Part shown: piece by piece, positions 43,799 through 52,005 of the stretch
Position numbering within the stretch: position 1 is the first letter of the stretch
Layout: every line of letters starts with the position of its first letter
NCBI RefSeq assembly: GCF_003751445.1
Contig: NZ_RJUU01000003.1
Coordinates: 1,116,001 to 1,180,000, forward strand
Length of the DNA stretch: 64,000 nucleotides
Direction: 5' to 3'
From: Streptomyces sp. 840.1
Lineage (GTDB): Bacteria > Actinomycetota > Actinomycetes > Streptomycetales > Streptomycetaceae
Notes under the pieces: generated by a model
Databases searched by the model: none
Told to the model about the DNA's origin: nothing
What the model saw: only the letters and a program-made list of their open reading frames with translations
Program-made: the position numbers and the translations under genes

Positions 43799-44580
43799 TC
43801 ATGCTCGAGTGGCACGGGCGCGGCGCAGAGCTTCGGACGCCGCGGCCTGGCGGCGGCGCTGGATGCGGGCCTGCTCGATCGGGGCCGGCGCATCGTCCGG
43901 CACGACATCGGGCTCGGGGAATGCCCGGTGGCTGAGCTCGCGCGGCGCCGGGCTCTGCCGTTCCACCGCCTCCGCGATCCCGGGTCCACCCGGGACGGCG
44001 CGCTGGCCTCATGGTGCGCGGCGAGCGCGCGGTCGTAGCCCTCCACGCCGTCTCCCTTGTCTTCGCCGGACCGGTGGGCGCGGGCGGAGTCGGGTCTGCT
44101 GGGTCGGCTTCGGCCGGACCGGGCGCAGGCGCGGCGCCGGGTTGCAGGATCCGCAGGCGCGCACGACGGTGTGGCCGCCCGCTCCCTTGTTGGCGGCCGC
44201 GGGGACCCGGGTCTGTTCCAAGCGGGTCTGCGTGGCCCAGGCCGACGGTTCGGGGCACACGGTGGGCCGGCCAGAGCCCGGGTACTGTGCCACGGCGGCG
44301 ACGTGCCCGGCGAGTTCGGTAGCAAGGGCAGCGCAGCGCTGGCGCAGCGTCGCGTCGGCGGCCCGGAGCTCCCGGGCCCGTTCGGTGACCAGCGCGCCGA
44401 TCGCCGCTGCGAGGCCCATCGGCTCGCGCCCGTCGCGCCGCACCGTACGGACCGGCCGCGTCTTCTTCTTCGTTCTTCTTCGCCTTGTGGCTGCTGCCGT
44501 TGTTGCGGGCCGCCTCCATCGCGGCCCGCAGCGAGACCCTCGCCAGGTCGACGCCGGACCTCTCGCCGCCGCTCAGGCCT
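43799..44580 (-). pseudogene. Frameshifted DUF721/DciA-like gene
   Basis: Minus-strand segments in different frames join into one protein: ERSGVDLARVSLRAAMEAAR (~44560), a shift near 44470, then KKKTRPVRTVRRDGREPMGL, AAIGALVTERARELRAADAT and PSAWATQTRLEQTRVPAAAN. After a further shift comes EGYDRALAAHHEASAPSRVD, and after another GIAEAVERQSPAPRELSHRA, APAPIEQARIQRRRQAAASE and a TGA at 43799. The GREPMGLxxAI and SAWATxxRLEQ motifs are those of the DUF721 (DciA-like) proteins often present in actinobacterial mobile elements. At least three frameshifts make it inactive. Confidence 0.7.
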
Positions 44581-44729
44581 GCCCCCAGGTGGTGAATGTA
44601 GGTTCCGGCGAGCCGTGTCCTCTGGAGCTGCAGTGACCTGCACTTTCAGGCCGGATTCCGCGGTCGTGCCAGTGACACAGTCCCGCTTTCGTGTCATTTT
44701 CCTCAGCGAACGGAAGAGCCAACGGCCGC
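44581..44729. other. Decayed intergenic DNA
   Basis: Bases upstream of the DUF721-like remnant and downstream of a truncated frame. No element is recognised. Confidence 0.3.
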
Positions 44730-44998
44730 TCACTGATGGCGGCTCCAGTCGGCGGACCTCGGCCCGTGACGCCGCAGCCGCTGGTCATTGACCTGAACCT
44801 CTAGATGAGGCCAGGCTGTGGCCAGGCGCGAAAGATCGGCATCCTCCGGCAGGGGCACCGAACCCAGCGACTCGTCCGGCTTGAAATGGGCCGGCGTCCC
44901 GGTCGTGCCATCGACCTCGACGGGTTCAAGGTCACTCACGGGAACGCCGTGTTCGTAGCGCTGGGTCCAGGCCCCATTGAGGCGACGGTTGGTATGGA
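44730..44998 (-). pseudogene. C-terminal fragment of an unrecognised protein, cut by an IS5-type end
   Basis: The minus-strand frame reads TNRRLNGAWTQRYEHGVPVS, DLEPVEVDGTTGTPAHFKPD, ESLGSVPLPEDADLSRLATA and WPHLEVQVNDQ before a stop. The composition is natural for a soluble protein. Its upstream part is replaced by the IS5-type transposase remnant at 44999, so it appears truncated by that insertion. The family is unknown. Confidence 0.45.
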
Positions 44999-45252
44999 CT
45001 AGGGCGTGTCCTGTAGGTCGGCACGCAGCCATAACACGATGGCGGCGATGATGATTTCTGAGCGGTAGTAGGTGACGCGGGTGGCGATCGCGCGGAACTG
45101 TTTGAGTCGGTTGAAGCAGCGCTCGACGACGTTGCGGCCGGTGTAGCGCTCGGGATCGAAGGCGGGTGGGCGTCCGCCGCGGGAGCCCTTGGCTTTGCGG
45201 CGGGCGATCTGGTCGCTGCGTTCCGGGCTGGTGAGCGCGATCCCGCGAGCTC
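44999..45252 (-). pseudogene. C-terminal remnant of an IS5-type transposase
   Basis: In one minus-strand frame the sequence gives GIALTSPERSDQIARRKAKG, SRGGRPPAFDPERYTGRNVV, ERCFNRLKQFRAIATRVTYY and RSEIIIAAIVLWLRADLQDT, then a stop. The Y-x-x-R-N-V-V-E-R-x-F-N-x-L-K box is the catalytic-Glu region of IS5/IS1647-like transposases. About 85 codons remain and the N-terminal half is absent. Confidence 0.8.
45002..45032. repeat. IS5-type end, copy 1 of a direct repeat
   Basis: This 31-base segment starting GGCGTGTCCTGTAGGTC recurs at 48252-48282 with about 29 of 31 identities and the same orientation. It is the 3' end of the transposase remnant plus element end. Confidence 0.65.
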
Positions 45253-45490
45253 AACAATCGACCGGCTCCGCTGATCGACATCCACGCCGTTTGAACAGAG
45301 TCCCGATTTCACCCACCTCGCCAGACCGCGCGGGGTTACACCGAGTGACCGGCCTCGAACGTCGAAACGATGCCGCCGACCGCAGATCGGCAGGTCCGAT
45401 CTGTCCGAGCATCGGTGCCGTTCCCATTCCCGGCTTCCCAGCGTCGTGCGCGCATAACGCTAGGCTGACCGGCAAAAGAGACACTCATTC
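45253..45490. other. Intergenic region after the IS5 remnant
   Basis: About 240 bases of mixed composition. No supported gene or strong hairpin is seen. Confidence 0.35.
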
Positions 45491-45679
45491 ATGCGATCAC
45501 GAAAACCACGCGCGATCCTCGCTGCCGCGTTCTTTGCGGCGGTGACTGCGGTGGTGCTCACCAGACGTTACCGGCCGGCGCTCAAGATGACGGGGCTTCG
45601 CAACCCGGTACCCGGCCGGCGGTTATGGGTGTCGGCAGGCTGGCCGTCACAGCCGCGTCCACCAGCGGACTCCAGTTGA
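45491..45679 (+). CDS. Possible small membrane-anchored protein, 62 aa
   Basis: The frame begins MRSRKPRAILAAAFFAAVTA and is followed by VVLTRRYRPALKM, i.e. a basic start and one hydrophobic segment typical of a signal anchor. AAAGAGA is a weak ribosome site. The rest is Pro/Arg-rich and may be out of frame: the downstream segment LAVTAASTSGLQLTANERER in another frame hints at a frameshifted longer gene. This is uncertain. Confidence 0.3.
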   Translation: MRSRKPRAILAAAFFAAVTAVVLTRRYRPALKMTGLRNPVPGRRLWVSAGWPSQPRPPADSS

Positions 45680-45896
45680 CCGCCAACGAGCGTGAACGCA
45701 TCTCGAAGTCCATCGCGGCGGTTACCACCGATTCCGATATCGGTGCTGCGCTCACCGTTCGGCGCCGTCGGTCGCCGGCGCGACTGAGCCGTCCACCGCG
45801 TGCACCAGAGCCTGGTAGAGCAGATACGGGCCGGCGCCGCTGTAACCCCCCGCCGAACAGGTGCCCGAGGAGAAGTGTCGCCGTTATCATTGACCG
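45680..45896. other. Spacer before the AraC gene
   Basis: Probably the decayed continuation of the preceding small frame, plus the promoter of the AraC-type gene. TTATCAT about 10 nt before the GTG could be a -10 element of a leaderless transcript. Confidence 0.35.
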
Positions 45897-46850
45897 GTGA
45901 CCGGCAACCTTGAGACGTTCCAGGACGAGCTGGCCGCCAGCGGGTTTCCGCCGCTGGTCAACAAGCTGGCCGGGGCCGGCTTCCGGGGCCGGATCGCCAC
46001 CCGTGACCTCGGGCCGCTGCGGCTGGTCTCCCTCGTTACGCCCGAGAGCGCCTGCATCGGGCGGGAACGCGATGCCTCCGACGGCGAGAACCTGGCGGTC
46101 AAGGTGATGACCCGGGGCCGGACGCGGATCGAGCAAGGGCGCGGCGACGCCGAACTCGGGCCGACCGACCTGGTACTGCTCGATCCCACGCGTACGCTCC
46201 GGTTCGAGAGCACCGCCGCGGCGCACGTCACCATCCTGGTTCCGCGCCGGGAGCTTCGGATCCGGCCCGCGCAGATCGACCGGCTCATCGGCGTACGCAT
46301 CGACGGCAGCCGCGGCCCGGGCGCTCTCGTCTCCGTGCTGGCCCGGGAGTCGGCGTGGTCGGTGACCGAGTTCCGCGAGGCGGAGGCGCTGCGGTCGGCG
46401 GCGGCCGTCGTCGAGCTGATCGCGGTCGCACTGGAGGCCCGGCTCGGCGACGAACAACCGGCCCCGGACGAGTGGCTGCGGAGCCGGATCGCCGGCTACA
46501 TCGAGACCCGGCTGGCCGATCCCGATCTGTCCCCGCCCGGCATCGCCGCCACCCACAACATATCCGTACGCCGGCTGCACAAGCTGTTCGAGGACCAGCC
46601 GCTCACCGTCGCGGCCCTGGTCCGCCGTCGCCGCCTGGAGCGCTGCCGGGCCGAGCTGACCGGAAGCGGACGTACGGTCACCGCCGTGGCCGCCCGGTGG
46701 GGATTCTCCGATCCCACCCATTTCAGCAAGCTCTTCAAGGCGACGTACGGCTACAACGCCCGTGCACTGGTAACCAGCAACCGTGCACAGACGACCAAGA
46801 CGCGCACAGCCGGCCCGGACAAGGATGGTGGTGACCAAGGCAGGCAATAG
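45897..46850 (+). CDS. AraC family transcriptional regulator
   Basis: A 317-residue protein. The N-terminal ~170 residues form an AraC-binding-like sensor domain (LVSLVTPESACIGRERDASD; MTRGRTRIEQGRGDAELGPT). The double HTH lies at ~210-305: GIAATHNISVRRLHKLFEDQ and VTAVAARWGFSDPTHFSKLF, followed by KATYGYNARAL. It starts the three-gene operon AraC-cupin-oxidoreductase, 14 nt before the cupin gene. The GTG start has no good ribosome site. Confidence 0.87.
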   Translation: MTGNLETFQDELAASGFPPLVNKLAGAGFRGRIATRDLGPLRLVSLVTPESACIGRERDASDGENLAVKVMTRGRTRIEQGRGDAELGPTDLVLLDPTRTLRFESTAAAHVTILVPRRELRIRPAQIDRLIGVRIDGSRGPGALVSVLARESAWSVTEFREAEALRSAAAVVELIAVALEARLGDEQPAPDEWLRSRIAGYIETRLADPDLSPPGIAATHNISVRRLHKLFEDQPLTVAALVRRRRLERCRAELTGSGRTVTAVAARWGFSDPTHFSKLFKATYGYNARALVTSNRAQTTKTRTAGPDKDGGDQGRQ

Positions 46851-46864
46851 CAAGAGGAGAAGTC

Positions 46865-47326
46865 GTGGCGAAGGTAAACATCGTCCGCCCCGGTGAGGGC
46901 GAGATCCTCGGCAGCGGGGCGCAGCAGATCCGCATCCTGGAGAACGGCGAGCACACCGACCATCGGCTGGGGTTCGCCGAGGTCACCATTCCGCCGGGCA
47001 CCCCGAGCCCGTTGCAGCATCGTCACGCCCAGCATGACGAGGGCTTCTACGTGCTGGCGGGAACTTTCCGGTTCACCGTCGGCGAGGACCAATACGACGC
47101 CGGGCCGGGCACCTGGGTCATCGTGCCGACCGGGGCGCCGCACACGTTCGCCAACGTCGGCGACGAGAACGCGGTCATGCTGAACACCTTCACGCCGGAC
47201 CTGTATGTGCAGTACTTCCGCGACTTCAAGGCCATGATCGATTCCGGGCAGCCGGTCAACGCCGAGACCATGCAACCGCTCTGGAAGAACTACGCCACCG
47301 AGATCTCGAACGAATACGCCTCGTGA
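46865..47326 (+). CDS. Cupin domain protein
   Basis: A 153-residue single-domain cupin. Motif 1 is TPSPLQHRHAQHDEGFYVLA (three His and a Glu, ~43-62) and motif 2 is PTGAPHTFANVGDENAV, together providing a 3-His/1-Glu metal site. GAGGAGAA lies 6 nt before the GTG. Its stop overlaps the next start (GTGA). Cupins of this type may be quercetin-dioxygenase-like or bind small molecules. The substrate is unknown. Confidence 0.87.
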   Translation: MAKVNIVRPGEGEILGSGAQQIRILENGEHTDHRLGFAEVTIPPGTPSPLQHRHAQHDEGFYVLAGTFRFTVGEDQYDAGPGTWVIVPTGAPHTFANVGDENAVMLNTFTPDLYVQYFRDFKAMIDSGQPVNAETMQPLWKNYATEISNEYAS

Positions 47327-48237
47327 AGCGCCTTCAATACGACCGCTACGGCGGCCCGGAGGTGATGCGGCTCGCTGAGTTCGAGCCACCACGCCCGGGT
47401 CCGGATGAGGTTCTCGTCCGCGTCCGAGCGGCGGCTTCCAACGCGCTGGACTGGAAGATGCGCAACGGCGGGATGAAGCTGATGACCGGCCGCTCCTTTC
47501 CCCGGGCGATGGGGCACGACTTCGCCGGAGTCGTCGAGGCGGTCGGCTCCGGCGTCACCCGCCTGAAGGCCGGCGACGCGGTACTCGGCCGGGCTCGGTT
47601 CCGGCAGGCGGGGGCGTTCGCCGAGATGGTGACGGCCCCGGAGAAGGCGGTCGTACTCAAACCGGTGGACCTTTCGTACGAGCAGGCCGCCGCGCTGCCG
47701 ACCGTGGGCGTGACCGCCTACCAGGCCACGGCGGAGGTCCGTCCCGGGCAGGCGGTCTTCGTCAACGGGTGCCTGGGCGGGGTGGGCCGGGCCGCCGTCC
47801 AGTTTGCCCGGGCGCGGGGAGCCTCGGTCGCCGGCAGTTGCCGCAACCCTGCGGCTGACGAGGCCCACGAGCTCGGCGTCGAGCCGGTCGTGGGTTTCGG
47901 CTTCGACCCGGCCGCCCTCGCTGAACGGTTCGATCTCGTCCTCGACACGCCCGGCATGCTTCCCTTCGCCGCGGCCCGAACGCTGCTGAAGCCCGGCGGA
48001 ACCATCGTCGACATCGTCCCGACCCCGGCCAAAATGATCAGAAGCGCACTGCCCGGCCCGTTCCGGGCGATGATGGGCCGGCCGGTGGCCGCAGACCTGG
48101 AGGAGGTGGCCCGGACCCTGCGCCTGCCCATCGCCCGTACGGTCCCGTTGGCCGAGGCGATTCCCGCCCTGACGGAGCTGGAGCGCGAGCAGCGCCCGAA
48201 GGGCGGCAAACTGGTCATCGCCATGGCCGGAAGCTAA
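47323..48237 (+). CDS. NADP-dependent quinone-oxidoreductase-like protein (MDR family)
   Basis: A 304-residue zinc-free medium-chain reductase. The N-terminus is MKRLQYDRYGGPEVMRLAEF, then VRVRAAASNALDWKMRNGGM and MGHDFAGVVEAVGSGV. The cofactor site is VFVNGCLGGVGRAAVQFARA (GxxGGVG). It is co-translated with the cupin gene by a GTGA overlap. It probably reduces a reactive carbonyl or quinone under control of the upstream AraC protein. Confidence 0.88.
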   Translation: MKRLQYDRYGGPEVMRLAEFEPPRPGPDEVLVRVRAAASNALDWKMRNGGMKLMTGRSFPRAMGHDFAGVVEAVGSGVTRLKAGDAVLGRARFRQAGAFAEMVTAPEKAVVLKPVDLSYEQAAALPTVGVTAYQATAEVRPGQAVFVNGCLGGVGRAAVQFARARGASVAGSCRNPAADEAHELGVEPVVGFGFDPAALAERFDLVLDTPGMLPFAAARTLLKPGGTIVDIVPTPAKMIRSALPGPFRAMMGRPVAADLEEVARTLRLPIARTVPLAEAIPALTELEREQRPKGGKLVIAMAGS

Positions 48238-48251
48238 GCCGGGCCGAGCTC

Positions 48252-48282
48252 GGGCGTGCCCTGTAGGTCGGCACACAGCCAT
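48252..48282. repeat. IS5-type end, copy 2 of a direct repeat
   Basis: GGCGTGCCCTGTAGGTCGGC and the following 11 bases repeat 45002-45032. The minus-strand reading WLCADLQGTP corresponds to the WLRADLQDTP transposase C-terminus of copy 1. The rest of this element is missing. Confidence 0.65.
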
Positions 48283-48327
48283 CCTTTGTTCCGTGGCCCC
48301 GTGGCGTGGATCGCTGCGACTACGGCT

Positions 48328-48891
48328 TCACCGATCTGGGTCAGTTTCATCGGTGATGCCGAGGTCCATGCGCCCGAGGCCGGCCAGGCGCTGCACCTGG
48401 GCGACGAACGCCCGGGTGAGCAGGCGCTGCGCCGACAGCCCGCCGTACCGGTCGATGTGGTCGTGGACGAGCTGGTGGTCGGCGGCGGGGCGGTTGCGCC
48501 AGTCCAGGGCCTGCTCCCGGGTGAGGTCCGCGGGGACCAGTTCCTGGTCGTCATCGACGTCCGCGGGCTCCGACTCGGGAACGACGACGACAGTTGCAGG
48601 ACGCGGCGCGGGGCAGCACGACCGGAGCCACCGGCGCGGCCGGGACCTCGAAGGTCGGCTGCGTGGTGACGGCCTGCTGCTCGCGGGCCTGCTCCCACTG
48701 TGGCGGGCCTTGGCACATGCTTCGGCCGTCACGCCCTGGTGCCGCTGCTGCTCGGCGGCCGTACGGCGCTCGATCTCGGACGCGTTCGGCATCCAGGCGT
48801 CAACGGCGGCCGCGATCGCGCGGCGCTGGACACGGCGGTCACAGCCGTGTGTGCCGAACCATGTATCGGTCCGAAGCCGCGCACCTACCAT
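48328..48891 (-). pseudogene. Double-frameshifted hypothetical gene
   Basis: The frame starts MVGARLRTDTWFGTHGCDRR and runs through AAAVDAWMPNASEIERRTAA. Over about 48600-48720 it turns Arg/Ser-rich, while another minus frame reads QGPPQWEQAREQQAVTTQPT, FEVPAAPVAPVVLP there. It then resumes with QELVPADLTREQALDWRNRP and HDHIDRYGGLSAQRLLTRAF. Two compensating shifts therefore appear to have scrambled the middle. The C-terminus runs into the IS5-type end. The family is unrecognised. The plain composition suggests a former mobile-element gene. Confidence 0.5.
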
Positions 48892-48928
48892 GCGGTCTGA
48901 CAACCCACCGTCAGGGAAGGGGCGAGAC

Positions 48929-49234
48929 GTGGCCGAGCAAGGACGGTTCCGGTGCAGCCTATGCGGACACACCACCGACTGGTTCGATGAGGAGGAGACC
49001 CAGGCCGGCGCAGAGGACATCCACTACCACTCGGTCACCAAGCACCCCGAAGAAGTGGCCGCGATCAAAGACATGCCGCCCGGCCTTGCGCGCCAGCGGC
49101 GCATTCAGGCGCTCGAAGTATCGGAAGTGCGTGGCAGTTCGAGCGGTGGCGGCAGTGGCGGATGCCTCATGCTGATGCTCGCCACGGTGAGCACCGTCAT
49201 CGCGGGGCTGTGGACATACCTCGCTGCCTTGTAG
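48929..49234 (+). CDS. Small zinc-finger-like membrane-anchored protein
   Basis: A 101-residue protein. The N-terminus FRCSLCGHTTDWFDEEETQA followed by DIHYHSVTKHPEEVA gives a C-x2-C...H-x4-H arrangement like a C2H2 zinc finger. The C-terminal 20 residues (CLMLMLATVSTVIAGLWTYL) form one transmembrane helix after a Ser/Gly linker. AAGGGG lies before the GTG. No family name is recognised. Confidence 0.6.
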   Translation: MAEQGRFRCSLCGHTTDWFDEEETQAGAEDIHYHSVTKHPEEVAAIKDMPPGLARQRRIQALEVSEVRGSSSGGGSGGCLMLMLATVSTVIAGLWTYLAAL

Positions 49235-49641
49235 GCGCAGGTCTCCCTGAAGCTGCGGCACCGAGCACGATGTGCCGGCGACCGGACCACAGGTCGGCCG
49301 CACCTGCCGCGAACTCGTCGGCGGGCCCCTGGACGGCCAACTGATCGAGGTGACCGGCTAGACGGATGAGGAGATCACTACCGGCGCGCACCTGACCACC
49401 CCACAGCGGAGGTGCCGTCTCAGGTCCGTGAGATCTCCCCGACCCATGAACCGTGATCATTCACAGCCCATGATCCACTTTCGCTACAGACCCTAGTGCT
49501 GTCTCGCCACGTGGGCGAGGGGGTCAGTGAGGCTTGCGGGAGAGGCGCATCACGGCGAGGCGGGGCAACCGGATCGACCTGCCGCGAGCCGCTCTCGCGG
49601 AGCGGGGGCAGCCGTGGGGCATGGGGCGGGGAGTGGCCCTG
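49235..49641. other. Gene-poor region downstream of the small zinc-finger gene
   Basis: About 400 bases. One plus frame near 49300 reads ELVGGPLDGQLIEVTG before a stop, resembling a motif of short streptomycete hypothetical proteins, so it may be a decayed gene. Nothing is firm. Confidence 0.35.
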
Positions 49642-49980
49642 TCAGGCACTGGCCCGGGGTCGTGGCGTGGAGGGCGAGCCGCGCAGTTCTTCATTGATGC
49701 GCATGGCTTCTTCGAGCTGGTCTTCGAGGATGACGATGCGGCAGGCCGCTTGGACCGAGTCTCCCTGGTCGACGAGCTCGCGGACCCGGGCCGCGATCTT
49801 CAGCTGGTAGCGGGAGTAGCGGCGGTGTCCGCCCTGCGAGCGCAGTGGGGTGATGGCGCGGGCTTCGCCGATGGCGCGGAGGAAGCCGGGTGTGGTGCCG
49901 AACATTTCGGCGGCGCGGCCCACGGTGTAGGCGGGGTAGTCGTCGTCATCGAGACGCTCGAAGGAGTCGTCTGCTGTCAT
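49642..49980 (-). CDS. MerR family transcriptional regulator
   Basis: A 112-residue regulator. The N-terminal DNA-binding domain reads YPAYTVGRAAEMFGTTPGFL, RAIGEARAITPLRSQGGHRR and YSRYQLKIAARVRELVDQGD, the winged helix of the HspR/MerR group. It ends in a coiled-coil helix (RIVILEDQLEEAMRINEELR). No metal- or drug-binding domain is present, so it is a stand-alone small MerR protein. A remarkably strong hairpin lies 26 nt upstream in its leader. The ATG at 49980 has only a weak GAGATG ribosome site. Confidence 0.87.
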   Translation of the reverse strand: MTADDSFERLDDDDYPAYTVGRAAEMFGTTPGFLRAIGEARAITPLRSQGGHRRYSRYQLKIAARVRELVDQGDSVQAACRIVILEDQLEEAMRINEELRGSPSTPRPRASA

Positions 49981-50006
49981 GTCATCTCGTTGTGGAACAC
50001 GCTGGA

Positions 50007-50037
50007 GGGGCCCTGGTGCCAATGGCACCAGGGCCCC
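50007..50037 (-). promoter_or_regulatory. Perfect 14-bp hairpin in the MerR gene leader
   Basis: GGGGCCCTGGTGCC-AAT-GGCACCAGGGCCCC is a perfect palindrome with a 3-nt loop. It lies 27-57 nt before the MerR ATG. It could be a terminator/attenuator of an upstream transcript or an operator for a dimeric regulator. Confidence 0.7.
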
Positions 50038-50040
50038 GAA

Positions 50041-50776
50041 GGAACTGCTTCACCATCTGCCGGCCCTAGAACTGCGCCGGCCTACTGTGTCCGCGCGGCC
50101 GCCCCAGAAGCGGGCGGGAACGCGGGGATCGCGAATTGCGTGACCGGAGACCACCTGCCTATCGATGTCCTGCGGTACCCGGGCTCGAGACTTCCGCCCC
50201 GGGCGATCCTGATGGCGCCTCAACTCCTCCGTTCTTCCCTCTGAATCAACCATGTGCTGGTACTGCGAACTGCTGATGACGCTCTCCGGCAGCCAGCCCC
50301 GTCGCCCGTCATGCATCTGCTCTGGCTTAGAACCCCACTGCCGAACTTCCCGGTACGCGCGCCGCAGTCTGACGCCATTTACCGAGGGACCACTGGTACT
50401 GCCGACTGCACCTGCGTACTGCTCGCGGCGGCCCCTGAAAACTACGGGCCACCCGGTCCGGCCGTCAGTCCCGTCACCGTCCTGCATCTGCTCTGGCTCC
50501 GGAACTCCACCACCGCACCGACCTGCACTTACATGTACTGCTTCCCGGCAGTTCATCCCTGCCGGGCCTGCTTGATCTCTTGGCTACGGGCAAAACACTA
50601 ACCCCAGCAACGCCCACATGTCTACTGCCGCCATGACAGGTTTTCTGTGGGGACTGACAGTGAAGTCCTGCGGTCTGCATCGCTTGGGACCAGTCATCAC
50701 CCTGAGGGTGAGGACTGGTGGAAGCGGGCTGGCACGGCGCAAGCGGCACAACTGATCACAGGTGGGGTGGACGCGT
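50041..50776. other. Non-coding or decayed region with imperfect repeats
   Basis: About 735 bases with no convincing gene. A 168-codon minus frame over 50050-50556 lacks a ribosome site and natural composition. The two repeats at 50298 and 50470 and AT-richer patches at 50570-50640 stand out. Confidence 0.4.
50298..50515. repeat. Imperfect direct repeat, two copies of ~46 bp
   Basis: Copies at 50298-50343 and 50470-50515 share the identical core TGCATCTGCTCTGGCT and diverged flanks (CCCGTC before, CCAC-CCG after). The offset is about 172 bp. Confidence 0.5.
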
Positions 50777-51199
50777 ATGAACAGCAAGACGATCACCATC
50801 GCCCCGACACTCCCCGCACCGACCGCGGTCCGGGGCGACAGCACAGCCGGCATCAGCCTGGCCCGACACCACAGCCCGAGCCTTCACCGACCACCTCACC
50901 CCGGCGTCCGGCCCCGACGTGGCGGACACCTTCGCCCTGGTGGTCTCCGAGCTCGTCACCAACGTCCTGCGCCACGGCTGCGGCCACTACGCCCTGAACT
51001 GTCCGCCGGCCCCAGCACAGTGACCGCCACGGTCAGCGACCCGAACCCGGCCCACCCCCGCGAACGCACACCCGGCCTCAACGGCGCCAACTGCGGCTTC
51101 CGCCGGCACGTGATCCGCCACCTCACCAACCACCTGACCATCACCCCCGGCCCCGGCCCCGGCCCCGGCAAGACCATCCACGCCCAGCTCCCCCGCTGA
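50777..51199 (+). pseudogene. Frameshifted RsbW-like ATP-binding (anti-sigma kinase) gene
   Basis: From ATG 50777 the frame begins MNSKTITIAPTLPAPTAVRG and ends TPGLNGANCGFRRHVIRHLT...KTIHAQLPR. The middle (about 50866-51000) is readable only in another frame, as FTDHLTPASGPDVADTFALV, then VSELVTNVLRHGCGHYAL, which is the N-box (ExxxN) of HATPase_c anti-sigma factors. Two compensating frameshifts therefore destroy the ATP site unless they are sequencing errors. Next to a MerR gene and a SpoIIE phosphatase, it suits a partner-switching module. Confidence 0.65.
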
Positions 51200-51645
51200 C
51201 GGCGGCCAGTACGACATCGCCCCTCCGGCCTCGGGCCGGGTACCAGCGTCTCTTCCGCACGGAGCAGGTCCTGGGCGCCTTCCGACGAGACCCGCACGGG
51301 ACTCGACCACCTTGATGTTCCCCGTGCTGATCATCTCCACCCGTCAGGCAAGACCTCCGCATCGCCGCCCCCTCCTCGCGGCTGACCCGCCTGATCAGCA
51401 TCCGCGGCCTCGACGCCGCCGGTACCGGCCTGACACCGCCGCAGCTCACATCCGGCGCCCCGCGCCCAGTAATCCGCCACAGGCGCAGGGCGGAAGCGAC
51501 CGGCCAGTCCCGTTCCGGCACCGGAGCTCCGGCATGGCTCCCAGCCTCGTCAAAAGGGGTGGGCGTTGCGGCCGGACCGCGGACCTGGGGTGCGGTCCGG
51601 CTCTCCCGGGCGGGCAGAATCCTCGTACCGACAGCTGTGTTCGGC
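51200..51645. other. Intergenic region, possible STAS remnant
   Basis: About 445 bases. A plus frame around 51345-51430 reads QDLRIAAPSSRLTRLISIRG, LDAAG, reminiscent of the end of a STAS-domain anti-sigma antagonist. The rest is not interpretable, so this is only a hint. No intact gene is seen. Confidence 0.3.
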
Positions 51646-52005
51646 TCAGGTCGAAGGCGTCGGTTGGAGGGAGAGGTAGTAGTCGCCGACCGCAGACAGG
51701 TAGTCAGGGTCGGCTGTCTCGCTGTCGGTGGTGAAGCGTGGAGCGGCTTTGATCTCCTCCCTCGGCGGTGCGACTTTCACCGTCTGCGCTTCGGTGTCGA
51801 TGGCAGTGACGACGCCGGCCGGGATCAGCACGCTCCTGCCGAACTTCCACAAGCCCGTGTCGACCACCAGGTGCTGCATACCGGGCTGGTCCTGTTGACG
51901 GTCAACGTGTCCGACGCTTCCGTCAGCGGCCTCCACGGTGAAGCCGGCCAGCGACTGCCCGAACTTGTAGCCGCTGTACTGCCCGTACATCCACACACTG
52001 CTCAT
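51646..52005 (-). CDS. PRC-barrel domain protein
   Basis: A 119-residue protein beginning MSSVWMYGQYSGYKFGQSLA. The PRC-barrel sits at ~15-80: GFTVEAADGSVGHVDRQQDQ, HLVVDTGLWKFGRSVLIPAG and VVTAIDTEAQTVKVAPPREE. It ends with DPDYLSAVGDYYLSLQPTPS. PRC-barrel proteins of this size are common stress-associated proteins in streptomycetes. The molecular role is unknown. GGAG lies about 10 nt before the ATG. Confidence 0.85.
   Translation of the reverse strand: MSSVWMYGQYSGYKFGQSLAGFTVEAADGSVGHVDRQQDQPGMQHLVVDTGLWKFGRSVLIPAGVVTAIDTEAQTVKVAPPREEIKAAPRFTTDSETADPDYLSAVGDYYLSLQPTPST

Noticed and set aside
50050..50556. A 168-codon minus frame over the imperfect repeats
   Set aside because: No ribosome site, unnatural composition and no known domain; treated as non-coding.
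51345..51430. A STAS-domain gene next to the RsbW-like remnant
   Set aside because: Only about 25 codons look STAS-like and no start or conserved Ser motif is present, so it is mentioned but not annotated as a gene.
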